A stretch of 26,787 nt of DNA from Pseudomonadota bacterium (GTDB taxonomy: Bacteria > Pseudomonadota > Gammaproteobacteria > Burkholderiales > Burkholderiaceae_C): NCBI GenBank assembly GCA_023390985.1, contig JAEWBU010000141.1:1-26787 (forward strand). Reading direction: 5' to 3'. Below, one piece after another: positions 16,271 through 23,554 of the stretch. The notes beneath the pieces were generated by a model. That model worked only from the letters and a program-made list of their open reading frames with translations, made no database searches and was not told the DNA's origin. Each line of letters begins with the position of its first letter. The stretch's first letter is position 1. Made by a program: the position numbers and the translations under genes.

Positions 16271-17506
16271 TCACACCCCCAGCTGCTGGCGCTGGGCCCG
16301 CAGGTGCGCGGGCATCTGGGCGTACACGTCCTCGAACATGGTCGCCGCGCTCGGGATGTGGCCGTCCAGCAGCGTTCCGTGGCTCTCGGCTTCCTTCTGC
16401 GCGGCCGCGACCTCGGCTTCGAGCTCGAGGCGCACCTGTTCGTGCTCCTGCTCGCTCCAGGCGCCCAGGCCGATGAGGTGCGACTTCAGCCGCTGGATCG
16501 GGTCGCCCAGGGGGAAGCGCTCCCAGTCGTCGGCGGGGCGGTACTTGGACGGATCGTCCGAGGTGGAATGGGCGCCCGCGCGGTAGGTCACCCACTCGAT
16601 CAGCGTCGGGCCCAGGTTGGCGCGGGCGCGTTCGGCCGCCCATTGCGAGGCCGCGTACACCGCGAGGAAGTCGTTGCCGTCCACGCGCAGCGACGCGATG
16701 CCGCAGCCCACGCCGCGCGCGGCGAAGGTGGTGGACTCGCCGCCGGCGATCGCCTGGAAGGTCGAGATCGCCCACTGGTTGTTGACCACGTTCAGGATGA
16801 CCGGCGCGCGGTACACGTGCGCGAAGGTCAGCGCGGTGTGGAAGTCGGCTTCCGCGGTGGCGCCGTCGCCGATCCAGGCCGAGGCGATGCGCGTGTCGCC
16901 CTTGATCGCCGAGGCCATCGCCCAGCCCACGGCCTGGATGAACTGGGTGGCGAGGTTGCCGGAGATCGAGAAGAAGCCGGCGCGCTTGTACGAGTACATC
17001 ACCGGCAGCTGGCGGCCCTTCATCGGGTCGCGCTCGTTGCTCATGAGCTGGCACATCAGCTCGGCCATCGAGACGTCGTCGCGGCTGAGCAGCAGGCCCT
17101 GCTGGCGGTAGGTGGGGAAGCACATGTCGCCGGCGTCCAGGGCCGCGGCATGCGCGCACGCGATCGCCTCCTCGCCCAGGCTCTGCATGTAGAACGAGAT
17201 CTTGCGCTGGCGCTGCACGATGAGCATGCGCGAGTCGAAGAGGCGCGTCTTCATCATCGAGCGCAGGCCGCGTCGCAATTGCGCGGTGGAGATCTCCGGC
17301 GCCCACGGGCCGACGGCGCGGCCTTCGCGGTCGAGCACGCGGATCAGGCCGTAGGCCAGGTCCTGGGTGTCGAAGTGGGTGGTGTCCACCGGCGGCCTGC
17401 GGATGGCGCCGGCCTCCGAAACGTGGAGGTAGGAGAAGTCGGTCGCACAGCCGGGTCGCCCAGAGGGCTCCGGCACGTGCAGCCGCAAGGGCTGGGACGA
17501 GCTCAT
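16271..17506 (-). CDS. bkdA1: Branched-chain 2-oxoacid dehydrogenase E1 alpha subunit, 411 aa
   Basis: Decarboxylates 2-oxoisovalerate, 2-oxoisocaproate and 2-oxo-3-methylvalerate. The TPP-binding motif starts GDG (213-215) and ends NN (242-243). The conserved loop HSTSDD (313-318) corresponds to the regulatory serine region of the animal enzyme. The roughly 45-residue N-terminal extension before the core and the total length match Pseudomonas BkdA1 (about 410 aa). First gene of the operon. The upstream 259 bases hold a GTTTGCAAAC palindrome and a pair of palindromic repeats, but no bkdR-like regulator is adjacent. Confidence 0.95.
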   Translation of the reverse strand: MSSSQPLRLHVPEPSGRPGCATDFSYLHVSEAGAIRRPPVDTTHFDTQDLAYGLIRVLDREGRAVGPWAPEISTAQLRRGLRSMMKTRLFDSRMLIVQRQRKISFYMQSLGEEAIACAHAAALDAGDMCFPTYRQQGLLLSRDDVSMAELMCQLMSNERDPMKGRQLPVMYSYKRAGFFSISGNLATQFIQAVGWAMASAIKGDTRIASAWIGDGATAEADFHTALTFAHVYRAPVILNVVNNQWAISTFQAIAGGESTTFAARGVGCGIASLRVDGNDFLAVYAASQWAAERARANLGPTLIEWVTYRAGAHSTSDDPSKYRPADDWERFPLGDPIQRLKSHLIGLGAWSEQEHEQVRLELEAEVAAAQKEAESHGTLLDGHIPSAATMFEDVYAQMPAHLRAQRQQLGV

Positions 17507-17534
17507 GCAATCGCTCCGCGCGCGGGTAGCGCGC

Positions 17535-17552
17535 CAAACAAGGTTTGCAAAC
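17535..17552. promoter_or_regulatory. AT-rich palindromic site upstream of bkdA1, candidate operator
   Basis: A 10-bp perfect palindrome GTTTGCAAAC (17543-17552) overlaps a second inverted repeat CAAAC-AAG-GTTTG (17535-17547), an AT-rich island in very GC-rich DNA 29-46 bases before the E1alpha start codon. Position suggests an operator; the regulator is unknown. Confidence 0.3.
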
Positions 17553-17657
17553 GGAAGACGACGCCGGCGGGTGGGCCGGCATCCTCCTCCTTCGGTCCCG
17601 CGCGGGTTGCGCGCGAGCCGGCTCAGTTTAGGGGCATTCCGGCTGCGCGGGGCTCGC

Positions 17658-17752
17658 CGTCATTCCCGCGAAGGCGGGAATCCAGTGCTCCCGCCTTCTT
17701 CGGCCGCTGATGAAAACGGAAGCTCTGGATCCCCGCCTTCGCGGGGATGACG
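17658..17752. repeat. Divergent pair of palindromic repeats (REP-like)
   Basis: Inverted copy 17658-17692 (stem ATTCCCGC/GCGGGAAT) and forward copy 17719-17752 (stem ATCCCCGC/GCGGGGAT), separated by 26 bases. Relative orientation is opposite to the other two pairs. Lies between the bkd promoter region and the 3' end of the Mrr-like gene. Confidence 0.9.
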
Positions 17753-17765
17753 GGATGGTGGAGCC

Positions 17766-18332
17766 TCACCCGCGCAGCAGGCGCGCCAGCGTGGCGCCCT
17801 GCAGCACCTCGATCTGGCGCGCCTTGGCCAGGCGCGCGGCCTGCGGGCTGAGGTCGCCCAGCGCGACATAGACGCCATGGGAAACCTCCTGCGCCTGCAT
17901 CGCCTTGTCGAGCGCCTGCACCGCGTCCTCGCCGTGGCGCGCCGCCTTCCAGCGGCGGGCGGAGACGAGGCGAGTCCCCTGTCCGCCGCGTTCCAGCAGG
18001 AAGTCGGCACCGCTGCGACCGGCCTGGACCTGCCAACCCTGGCGCGTGAAGCCGGCCCGCAGCTTCTGCTCGAACTCGGGCCAGCCCATCTTCGACGCGC
18101 CTTCCAGCAGCGCCTGGACCTCGTCCTCGCTGGGCGCGCCCAGCTGCCTCCAGAACGCGATACCCGCGATCACCAGGAACGGCAACGCACCCATGCTGGC
18201 CACCAGCCGGTACTCGGGCGGCAGCAGCGCGCTCACCACGCCGACGAAACCGACCGCGATCAGCAGGCTGATCCACCAACGCGAACGCAGCAGCACCGCG
18301 AACAGCGAGTTCTCCGCCATGCGGAACTTCAT
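17766..18332 (-). CDS. Membrane-anchored Mrr-like nuclease-fold protein, catalytic motif degraded, 188 aa
   Basis: Two N-terminal membrane segments (about 18-38 and 44-62) precede a C-terminal domain with the Mrr_cat pattern: GWPEFEQKLRAGFTRQGW, an acidic D110 in SGADFLLERGG, then RLVSARRWKAARHGEDAV. Active members of the family carry (Q/S)-C-K-R-W-K at this last position, with the lysine completing the D-(E/Q)-x-K site. Here it reads S124-A125-R126, so nuclease activity is doubtful. The start at 18332 lies 17 bases after the SlyD stop, so the two genes are probably co-transcribed. Role unknown; cleaving DNA from the membrane is unlikely. Confidence 0.75.
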   Translation of the reverse strand: MKFRMAENSLFAVLLRSRWWISLLIAVGFVGVVSALLPPEYRLVASMGALPFLVIAGIAFWRQLGAPSEDEVQALLEGASKMGWPEFEQKLRAGFTRQGWQVQAGRSGADFLLERGGQGTRLVSARRWKAARHGEDAVQALDKAMQAQEVSHGVYVALGDLSPQAARLAKARQIEVLQGATLARLLRG

Positions 18333-18349
18333 GGATGGCGCTCCGGGGG

Positions 18350-18826
18350 TCAGTGGTGGCGGCCGTGCTCGCCGTGCACGTGGCGGTGCGCGATCTCCTC
18401 GGCCGAGGCCGCGCGCACGCCGGTCACCTTGAGCATGAACTTCAGCGCCTTGCCGGCCAGCGGGTGGTTGCCGTCGAGGTGGACGGTGTCGCCCTTGATC
18501 TTCATCACGTGGAAGACGTGCGGCTGGCCGCCCTCGGTCGTGCCTTCGAGCTGGCCGCCGACCTTCACGCCGGGCGGGAACTCCGACTTGGGCATGGTGC
18601 GGACCAGCGACTCGTCGCGCACGCCGAAGGCGTCCTCGGGTTGCAGCGAGAGCGTGGTCTGGAAACCGGGCTCCTTGCCGTCGAGGGCTTCCTCGATCTT
18701 GGGCAGGGTGTTGTCGTAGCCGCCGTGGAGGTAGGCCAGGGGTTCCTTGCTCTGTTCCAGGAGGCGGCCCAGGGGGTCGGCGACTTTGTAGGTGAGGGTG
18801 ACGACGGTGTCTTTGGCGATTCGCAT
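18350..18826 (-). CDS. slyD: FKBP-type peptidyl-prolyl isomerase, SlyD-like, 158 aa
   Basis: Cytosolic proline isomerase and chaperone that also binds nickel and assists metalloenzyme maturation. N-terminal FKBP strand and flap (DTVVTLTYKVADPLG, LAYLHGGYDNTLPKIEEALDG), the insert-in-flap chaperone domain (SLQPEDAFGVRDESLV...PGVKVGGQLEG), the return strand DGNHPLAGKALKFMLKV, and a histidine-rich tail with six His in the last twelve residues. Length is typical for short-tailed SlyD. No ribosome site is visible before the ATG at 18826; a CACAAT seven bases upstream may be a -10 element. Confidence 0.93.
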   Translation of the reverse strand: MRIAKDTVVTLTYKVADPLGRLLEQSKEPLAYLHGGYDNTLPKIEEALDGKEPGFQTTLSLQPEDAFGVRDESLVRTMPKSEFPPGVKVGGQLEGTTEGGQPHVFHVMKIKGDTVHLDGNHPLAGKALKFMLKVTGVRAASAEEIAHRHVHGEHGRHH

Positions 18827-18833
18827 GGACTCG

Positions 18834-18839
18834 ATTGTG
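18834..18839 (-). promoter_or_regulatory. Possible -10 element CACAAT for slyD
   Basis: On the minus strand CACAAT lies seven bases before the slyD ATG, with no ribosome site between. This fits a leaderless or nearly leaderless transcript. No clear -35. Confidence 0.28.
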
Positions 18840-18882
18840 CCAAGGGGCCCGCCCTGGACGAGTTGGCCCGTGTCTGGAGCAC

Positions 18883-18900
18883 GAAGGCGGTTCCGCCTTC
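18883..18900. other. Perfect 8-bp inverted repeat between slyD and glgC
   Basis: GAAGGCGG-TT-CCGCCTTC in the 150-base divergent region. It could be an operator or a stem-loop; no T-run follows on either strand, so it is not an intrinsic terminator. Confidence 0.35.
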
Positions 18901-18976
18901 CACAGTCGACGGCGTCCTACAGCCGCGTCGCGGGCGCTGAAGGACAGTGGCTCGAGCAAGCTCACCCACTCCGCCC

Positions 18977-20311
18977 ATGGCCAAAGAAGACCTCGCCTTC
19001 GAGCACCTGATCGGCACCACCCAGCACAACCAGAACCACGAGGCGCGCACCGCCGAGCGCCTGAGCCTGGCGAGGCAGCTTCCCAAACGCACGGTCGCGC
19101 TGGTGCTCGCCGGCGGCCGAGGCTCCCGTCTTCGGGAACTGACCGACAAGCGCGCCAAGCCCGCCGTCTACTTCGGCGGCAAGTTCCGCATCGTCGACTT
19201 CGCGCTGTCGAACTGCATCAACTCGGGCATCCGCCGGATCGGCGTGCTGACCCAGTACAAGTCGCATTCGCTGCTGCGCCACCTGCAGCGCGGCTGGAAC
19301 TTCCTGCGCGGCGACGCCAACGAGTTCATCGACCTGCTGCCGGCGCAGCAGCGCATCAACGAGGCCGACTGGTACCGCGGCACGGCCGATGCGATCTACC
19401 AGAACATCGACATCCTGCGCAGCTACGGGCCCGAGTACATCCTGGTGCTGGCCGGCGACCACATCTACAAGCAGGACTACTCGCTGATGCTGCTCGACCA
19501 CGTGGAGTCGGGCGCGCGCTGCACGGTGGGCTGCATCGAGGTGCCCCGCATGGAAGCGACCGCGCTCGGCGTGATGCACATCGACGAGCGCCGCTGGATC
19601 ACCGATTTCCTGGAAAAGCCCAAGGACCCGCCCTGCATCCCCGGCAAGCCCGACCGCGCGCTCGGCAGCATGGGCATCTACATCTTCAACGCCGAGGACC
19701 TCTACCGGCTGCTGGCGGACGACTTCGCCGACGGCGCCTCGGAGCGCGACTTCGGCAAGAACGTGATCCCGGCGCTGGTCAAGACCGGCAAGGTGCTGGC
19801 CCATCCGCTGGGCCTGTCCAGCGTGCCGGCCAGCACGCGGAACAACCCGTACTGGCGCGACGTCGGCACGGTCGACGCGTTCTGGTCCGCCAACCTGGAC
19901 CTGGCCTCCAACCTGCCCGAGCTCAACATCTACGACCGCGACTGGCCGATCTGGACCCACCAGGAGCAGTTGCCCCCGGCCAAGTTCGTGCCGGACGAGA
20001 ACGGCCGCCACGGCGAGATCGGCAACGTGATGGTCTCGGGCGGCTGCATCGTGTCGGGCTCGGACATCACGCACTCGGTGCTGTTCTCCAACGTGCGCAT
20101 CCACTCGTGCTGCAAGATCCGCGAGGCGGTGATCATGCCGGGCTGCGAGATCGGGCGCGGCGCGCGCCTGTCGAAGGTGGTGATCGACCGCGGCTGCCGC
20201 ATCCCCGACGGCATGGTGATCGGCGAGGACGCGCGGCAGGACGCCGAGCGCTTCTTCCGCACCGAGAGCGGCATCGTGCTGGTCACGCCGGAGATGCTGG
20301 AACAGCCGTGA
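18977..20311 (+). CDS. glgC: Glucose-1-phosphate adenylyltransferase, 444 aa
   Basis: Makes ADP-glucose from ATP and glucose-1-phosphate, the committed step of bacterial glycogen synthesis. The nucleotidyltransferase signature GGRGSRL (46-52) is followed by LTDKRAKPAVYFGGKFRIVDFALSNC, then WYRGTADA, the catalytic-loop aspartate in LAGDHIYKQDY, FLEKPKDPP, SMGIYIF, and the C-terminal left-handed beta-helix repeats. Length is slightly above the usual 420-430, through a short N-terminal tail. ATG at 18977 was chosen; a GTG ten codons upstream (18947) follows AAGGA but at very short spacing. No other glg gene is in the window. Confidence 0.95.
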   Translation: MAKEDLAFEHLIGTTQHNQNHEARTAERLSLARQLPKRTVALVLAGGRGSRLRELTDKRAKPAVYFGGKFRIVDFALSNCINSGIRRIGVLTQYKSHSLLRHLQRGWNFLRGDANEFIDLLPAQQRINEADWYRGTADAIYQNIDILRSYGPEYILVLAGDHIYKQDYSLMLLDHVESGARCTVGCIEVPRMEATALGVMHIDERRWITDFLEKPKDPPCIPGKPDRALGSMGIYIFNAEDLYRLLADDFADGASERDFGKNVIPALVKTGKVLAHPLGLSSVPASTRNNPYWRDVGTVDAFWSANLDLASNLPELNIYDRDWPIWTHQEQLPPAKFVPDENGRHGEIGNVMVSGGCIVSGSDITHSVLFSNVRIHSCCKIREAVIMPGCEIGRGARLSKVVIDRGCRIPDGMVIGEDARQDAERFFRTESGIVLVTPEMLEQP

Positions 20312-20375
20312 CTTCCCCGAGGCGTCGGGCGGGCGGCGGCGGGCAGAATGCCTGCTCCACAGCCGCCGCCTCGCC

Positions 20376-21908
20376 ATGAGCACGCCGACCGCCTCTTCTC
20401 CCCTCCCCCCTTTCCGCGCCCTGGGCGACATCGTCCGCGAGCACGCCGCCGCGAGGCCCTGGCACGCGGCGCTGGTGCAGGGGGACCGCCGGATGACATG
20501 GGGCGAGCTCGACGCCTTCGCGGACCGCGTCGCGGCCGCGCTGCAGCGCGACGGCGTGCAGCCGCGCGAGAGCATCGCGCTCAGCGGCGCCAACAGCATC
20601 GAGTACGCGGCGCTCTTCATCGGCGGAGTGCGCGCCGGCGTCGCCGTGGCGCCGCTGCCGCCCGGCGCCACGCCCGGGCAGCTGGCCCGCATGGTGGCCG
20701 CCAGCGGTGCGCGCATCCTGTTCGCCGACGCGACCGTGCCGACGCTCGAGGTGCCCACGCCGCGCATTGCCATGGACGGCAGCGCCGGCCATCGACCCTT
20801 GAGCGAGTGGCTGGCGCCCGAAGGTGCGCAGCCGCAGCCGGTGACGGTGCAGCCCGACTGGCCCTTCAACATCATCTATTCCTCGGGCACGACCGGCACG
20901 CCCAAGGGCATCGTGCAGCCGCACGGCATGCGCTGGGCCCACATGGGCCGCGCCGAAGCAGGCGGCTACGGGCCGCAGTCGGTGGCGGTCCTGGCGACGT
21001 CGCTGTGTTCCAACACCACGCTGGTGTGCGCCTTCCCCGCGCTGTCGCGCGGCGGCACGCTGGCGCTGACCCAGGGCCGCTTCGATCCGCCGGCCTACCT
21101 GAAGCTGGCCGAGCGAGAACGCGCCACGCACACGATGCTGGTGCCGGTGCAGTACCAGCGGCTGATGGCGCATCCGGAGTTCGACCGCTTCGACCTGTCC
21201 GCATTCGTCATGAAGTTCTGCACCAGCGCGCCTTTCTCCGCCGAGCTGAAAGCCGACATCCTCAGGCGCTGGCCCGGCGGCCTGATCGAGTACTACGGCA
21301 TGACCGAGGGCGGCGGCACCTGCATGCTGCATGCGCACCTGTACCCGGAGAAGCTGCACACCGTCGGCAAGCCGGCCGAGGGCCACGACATCCGCCTCAT
21401 CGACGAGGACGGCAAGGAAGTCCCCAGCGGCGAACTCGGTGAAGTGGTGGGCCGGTCGCCCGCGATGATGACCGGCTACCACGGCCAGCCCGGCAAGACG
21501 CGCGAGGCCGAGTGGTACGACGCGAGCGGCCAGCGGTTCATCCGCACGGGCGACGTGGGCCGCTTCGACGAAGACGGCTTCCTGGTGCTGATGGACCGCC
21601 GCAAGGACATGGTGATCAGCGGCGGCTTCAACATCTATCCGAGCGACCTGGAGGCGGTGCTCCGCCAGCACCCCGGCGTGGCCGACGTGGCCGTGATCGG
21701 CGTGCCTTCCGCCGAATGGGGCGAGTCCCCCGCCGCCTGGGTCGTGCCCGCCGCGGGAGCGCCCGAGCCCGACGCGCTGCGCCAGTGGGCCAACGAGCGG
21801 CTGGGCAAGACGCAGCGGCTGGCCGGCGTGCGCTACCTGGATGAGCTGCCGCGCAGCGACATCGGGAAGGTGCTCAAGCGGCAGTTGCGGGAGCGGTGGG
21901 GCGCCTGA
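20376..21908 (+). CDS. AMP-forming acyl-CoA synthetase/ligase, 510 aa
   Basis: Class I adenylate-forming enzyme that activates a carboxylic acid with ATP and joins it to CoA. P-loop YSSGTTGTPKG (168-178), YYGMTE (306-311), TGDVG (391-395), the hinge MDRRKDMVISGGFNIYPSDLE, and the catalytic lysine K498 in SDIGKVLKR. Substrate (medium/long-chain fatty acid or arylalkanoate) cannot be decided. No ribosome site precedes the ATG at 20376; CAGAAT at 20344-20349 might be a -10. The last 35 bases overlap the 3' end of the convergent P450 gene. Confidence 0.93.
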   Translation: MSTPTASSPLPPFRALGDIVREHAAARPWHAALVQGDRRMTWGELDAFADRVAAALQRDGVQPRESIALSGANSIEYAALFIGGVRAGVAVAPLPPGATPGQLARMVAASGARILFADATVPTLEVPTPRIAMDGSAGHRPLSEWLAPEGAQPQPVTVQPDWPFNIIYSSGTTGTPKGIVQPHGMRWAHMGRAEAGGYGPQSVAVLATSLCSNTTLVCAFPALSRGGTLALTQGRFDPPAYLKLAERERATHTMLVPVQYQRLMAHPEFDRFDLSAFVMKFCTSAPFSAELKADILRRWPGGLIEYYGMTEGGGTCMLHAHLYPEKLHTVGKPAEGHDIRLIDEDGKEVPSGELGEVVGRSPAMMTGYHGQPGKTREAEWYDASGQRFIRTGDVGRFDEDGFLVLMDRRKDMVISGGFNIYPSDLEAVLRQHPGVADVAVIGVPSAEWGESPAAWVVPAAGAPEPDALRQWANERLGKTQRLAGVRYLDELPRSDIGKVLKRQLRERWGA

Positions 21909-23337
21909 GCCGCAACCTCATCCTCAGCCCCACCGGCGCCATCACGATCGAGATCTTCTCCCTCGGCTCGCCGCCGCCTTCCGGCGCGACTGCCTCGATC
22001 TCGAAGTTCGCCAGCAGCATCGCCACCACCAGCTTGATCTCCGCCAGCGCGAGATAACGGCCCGGGCACATGCGCGGCCCCGCGCCGAACGGCATGGTGT
22101 GGCGCCTGGCGGAGGCCATCGCGTGGGCGGAGGCTCCTTCGGCCCGCCAGCGAAGCGGGTCGAACCGCTGGGGATCGGGAAACGTCTTGCCGTCCAGGCC
22201 CGGCGGACGCATCAGGCAGATGACGAACTGGCCGCGCCGCAGCGCGACGCCGCCGATCTCGGTGTCGGCCAGCACCTGGTTCATGATGAACGGCGCCACC
22301 GGCCTCAGGCGCATGGTTTCGCCGGCGCAGGCCTCCACCACGTCCAGTTGCGCCAGTTGCTCGAGCGAGCGGACCCCGGTCGCGCCGCCCAGCACCCCGT
22401 CGACTTCCTCGCGCGCGGCGGCGGCCGCCTCCGGATGCCGATGCAGGTGCCACATCATCCAGGCCAGGGTGTTGGCGGTCGTGTCCTCGCCGGCGAGCAG
22501 CATGGTGAGCACGTTGCCGGACACGTCCTCGTCGCTCACGCCGCTGCCGTCGCGGTCGCGCGCGGCCACCAGGGCCTGGATCAGGTTCTCGGGCTGGTCG
22601 CGCAGCTCCGGCCGGGCCTCCAGCGCGGACCGCGCCTTGGCGATGAAGCCCTGCACCGCGGCACGCAGCGCCTCCAGGTGCGGACCGATGTCGCGGTCGC
22701 GCCACCGGCGCAGCCAGCGCGGCGGATCGACCGGGGACAGCAGGCGCTTGAACAAGGCCGGCATCACCACGTTGAGATGACGCTGGATCGTGTCTTCGCC
22801 CTCGCTCTCCAGCGTGCGCAGGTCCTCGCCGAAGGCCAGTCCCGTCGTGACATCGACCGTGTAGCGCATCAGGTCGCCCTGCAGGTCGATCTCCGCGCCT
22901 TCGCGCGCGGCCTGCTCCCAGCGGCGCCGCAGCCGCTCGGTGACGTCGACCAGCGCCGGGAAGAACTGCCGGATGTGCACCGGGTCCAGCCCGGCCAGCA
23001 CCATCGGCCGCTGCCGCCGCCACGTATCGCCGCTGGCCGTGAACAGTCCCAGGAAGCCCAGCTGCGCCGAGACCTTCTCCAGGCGCTCGCTGCGGCGGAA
23101 AACGTCGGGCCGCCGGCGCAGCACCTGGGCGATGTCGTCGGGCGCGGTGATCACCATGAAGCGACGGTCGCGGATGCTGAAGGCGAACGGCGCGCCGAAT
23201 GCGCGCGCCCACTCTTCCAGCCGCAGGTGGAAGCGATCGCGCTGCAGCTGCAGCGCATTGCCCACCAGGGGCCAGGGCCGCGGCCCCGGCAGCGATTCAA
23301 CGGTGCGCGTGGCTGCTGGAGAGGTGGTGCTGTCCAT
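21874..23337 (-). CDS. Cytochrome P450, 487 aa
   Basis: Haem-thiolate monooxygenase. Proline-rich N-terminal hinge LPGPRPWPLVGN, C-helix WRRQRPMV, I-helix oxygen-activation motif AGEDTT (282-287), ExxR pair E340/R343, and haem-binding FGAGPRMCPGR with ligand Cys424. No N-terminal membrane anchor is seen, so a soluble bacterial enzyme is expected. Redox partner (ferredoxin/reductase) genes are not nearby and the substrate is unknown. The C-terminal tail is extended by about ten Ala/Pro/Arg-rich residues inside the overlap with the acyl-CoA ligase gene. The 217-base upstream region contains a 12-bp palindrome and a plus-strand small RNA candidate. Confidence 0.95.
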   Translation of the reverse strand: MDSTTSPAATRTVESLPGPRPWPLVGNALQLQRDRFHLRLEEWARAFGAPFAFSIRDRRFMVITAPDDIAQVLRRRPDVFRRSERLEKVSAQLGFLGLFTASGDTWRRQRPMVLAGLDPVHIRQFFPALVDVTERLRRRWEQAAREGAEIDLQGDLMRYTVDVTTGLAFGEDLRTLESEGEDTIQRHLNVVMPALFKRLLSPVDPPRWLRRWRDRDIGPHLEALRAAVQGFIAKARSALEARPELRDQPENLIQALVAARDRDGSGVSDEDVSGNVLTMLLAGEDTTANTLAWMMWHLHRHPEAAAAAREEVDGVLGGATGVRSLEQLAQLDVVEACAGETMRLRPVAPFIMNQVLADTEIGGVALRRGQFVICLMRPPGLDGKTFPDPQRFDPLRWRAEGASAHAMASARRHTMPFGAGPRMCPGRYLALAEIKLVVAMLLANFEIEAVAPEGGGEPREKISIVMAPVGLRMRLRLRRPTAPATAA

Positions 23338-23452
23338 GACGGCCAGCGTCGCAGCGGGCCCGGCTCGATGCTCTAGGGTTTTCCCTCGCCGACTGAAAAG
23401 TTCCCCGCACGAGCGGCCGCGTGCGGCGGGGATTTCCCGCTCCCTCGAATCG

Positions 23453-23464
23453 ATTTGCGCAAAT
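23453..23464. promoter_or_regulatory. Perfect 12-bp palindrome, candidate operator
   Basis: ATTTGCGCAAAT reads the same on both strands. It sits 116-127 bases before the P450 start codon and touches a possible -10 (TACACT, 23464-23469) of the plus-strand small RNA candidate, so it could control either or both. Confidence 0.4.
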
Positions 23465-23475
23465 ACACTTTGTGC

Positions 23476-23545
23476 GGGATCGAGAGGTCCTTTGGGAAGA
23501 TGAGAGACTCATCTGTTGCGCCCCCGGCTTCGGGGGCGCTTTTTT
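23476..23545 (+). ncRNA. Candidate orphan small RNA (about 70 nt) ending in an intrinsic terminator
   Basis: The plus strand contains a perfect 7-bp hairpin AGATGAG-AGA-CTCATCT (23498-23514), followed three bases later by a 9-bp GC-rich terminator hairpin and six T residues. Both flanking genes (degP and P450) lie on the minus strand, so a plus-strand terminator here has no protein gene to serve. A TACACT (23464-23469) would place the start near 23476. The 5' end is a guess; the 3' end is firm. No family is recognised. The RNA would be antisense to degP mRNA read-through. Confidence 0.5.
23518..23545 (+). terminator. Strong Rho-independent terminator, plus strand
   Basis: Stem GCGCCCCCG (23518-23526), loop GCTT, stem CGGGGGCGC (23531-23539), then six T (23540-23545). 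On the minus strand the hairpin is preceded by an A-run and followed by AACAG, so it terminates only plus-strand transcription well. Confidence 0.85.
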
Positions 23546-23554
23546 CATGCGCGA

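Noticed and set aside
13872..16586. Very long open frame on the plus strand opposite the bkd operon
   Set aside because: Its translation is His/Arg/Ala/Val-rich with no recognisable domain, while the opposite strand encodes well-known E1/E2/E3 enzymes. It is a codon-bias shadow in GC-rich DNA.
1397..17752. Repeats as a CRISPR array
   Set aside because: The repeats are scattered over 16 kb as palindromic pairs and one single copy, without regular spacers or cas genes.
23518..23545. Terminator belonging to degP
   Set aside because: In the degP direction the hairpin is followed by AACAG, not a T-run; the T-run is on the plus strand.
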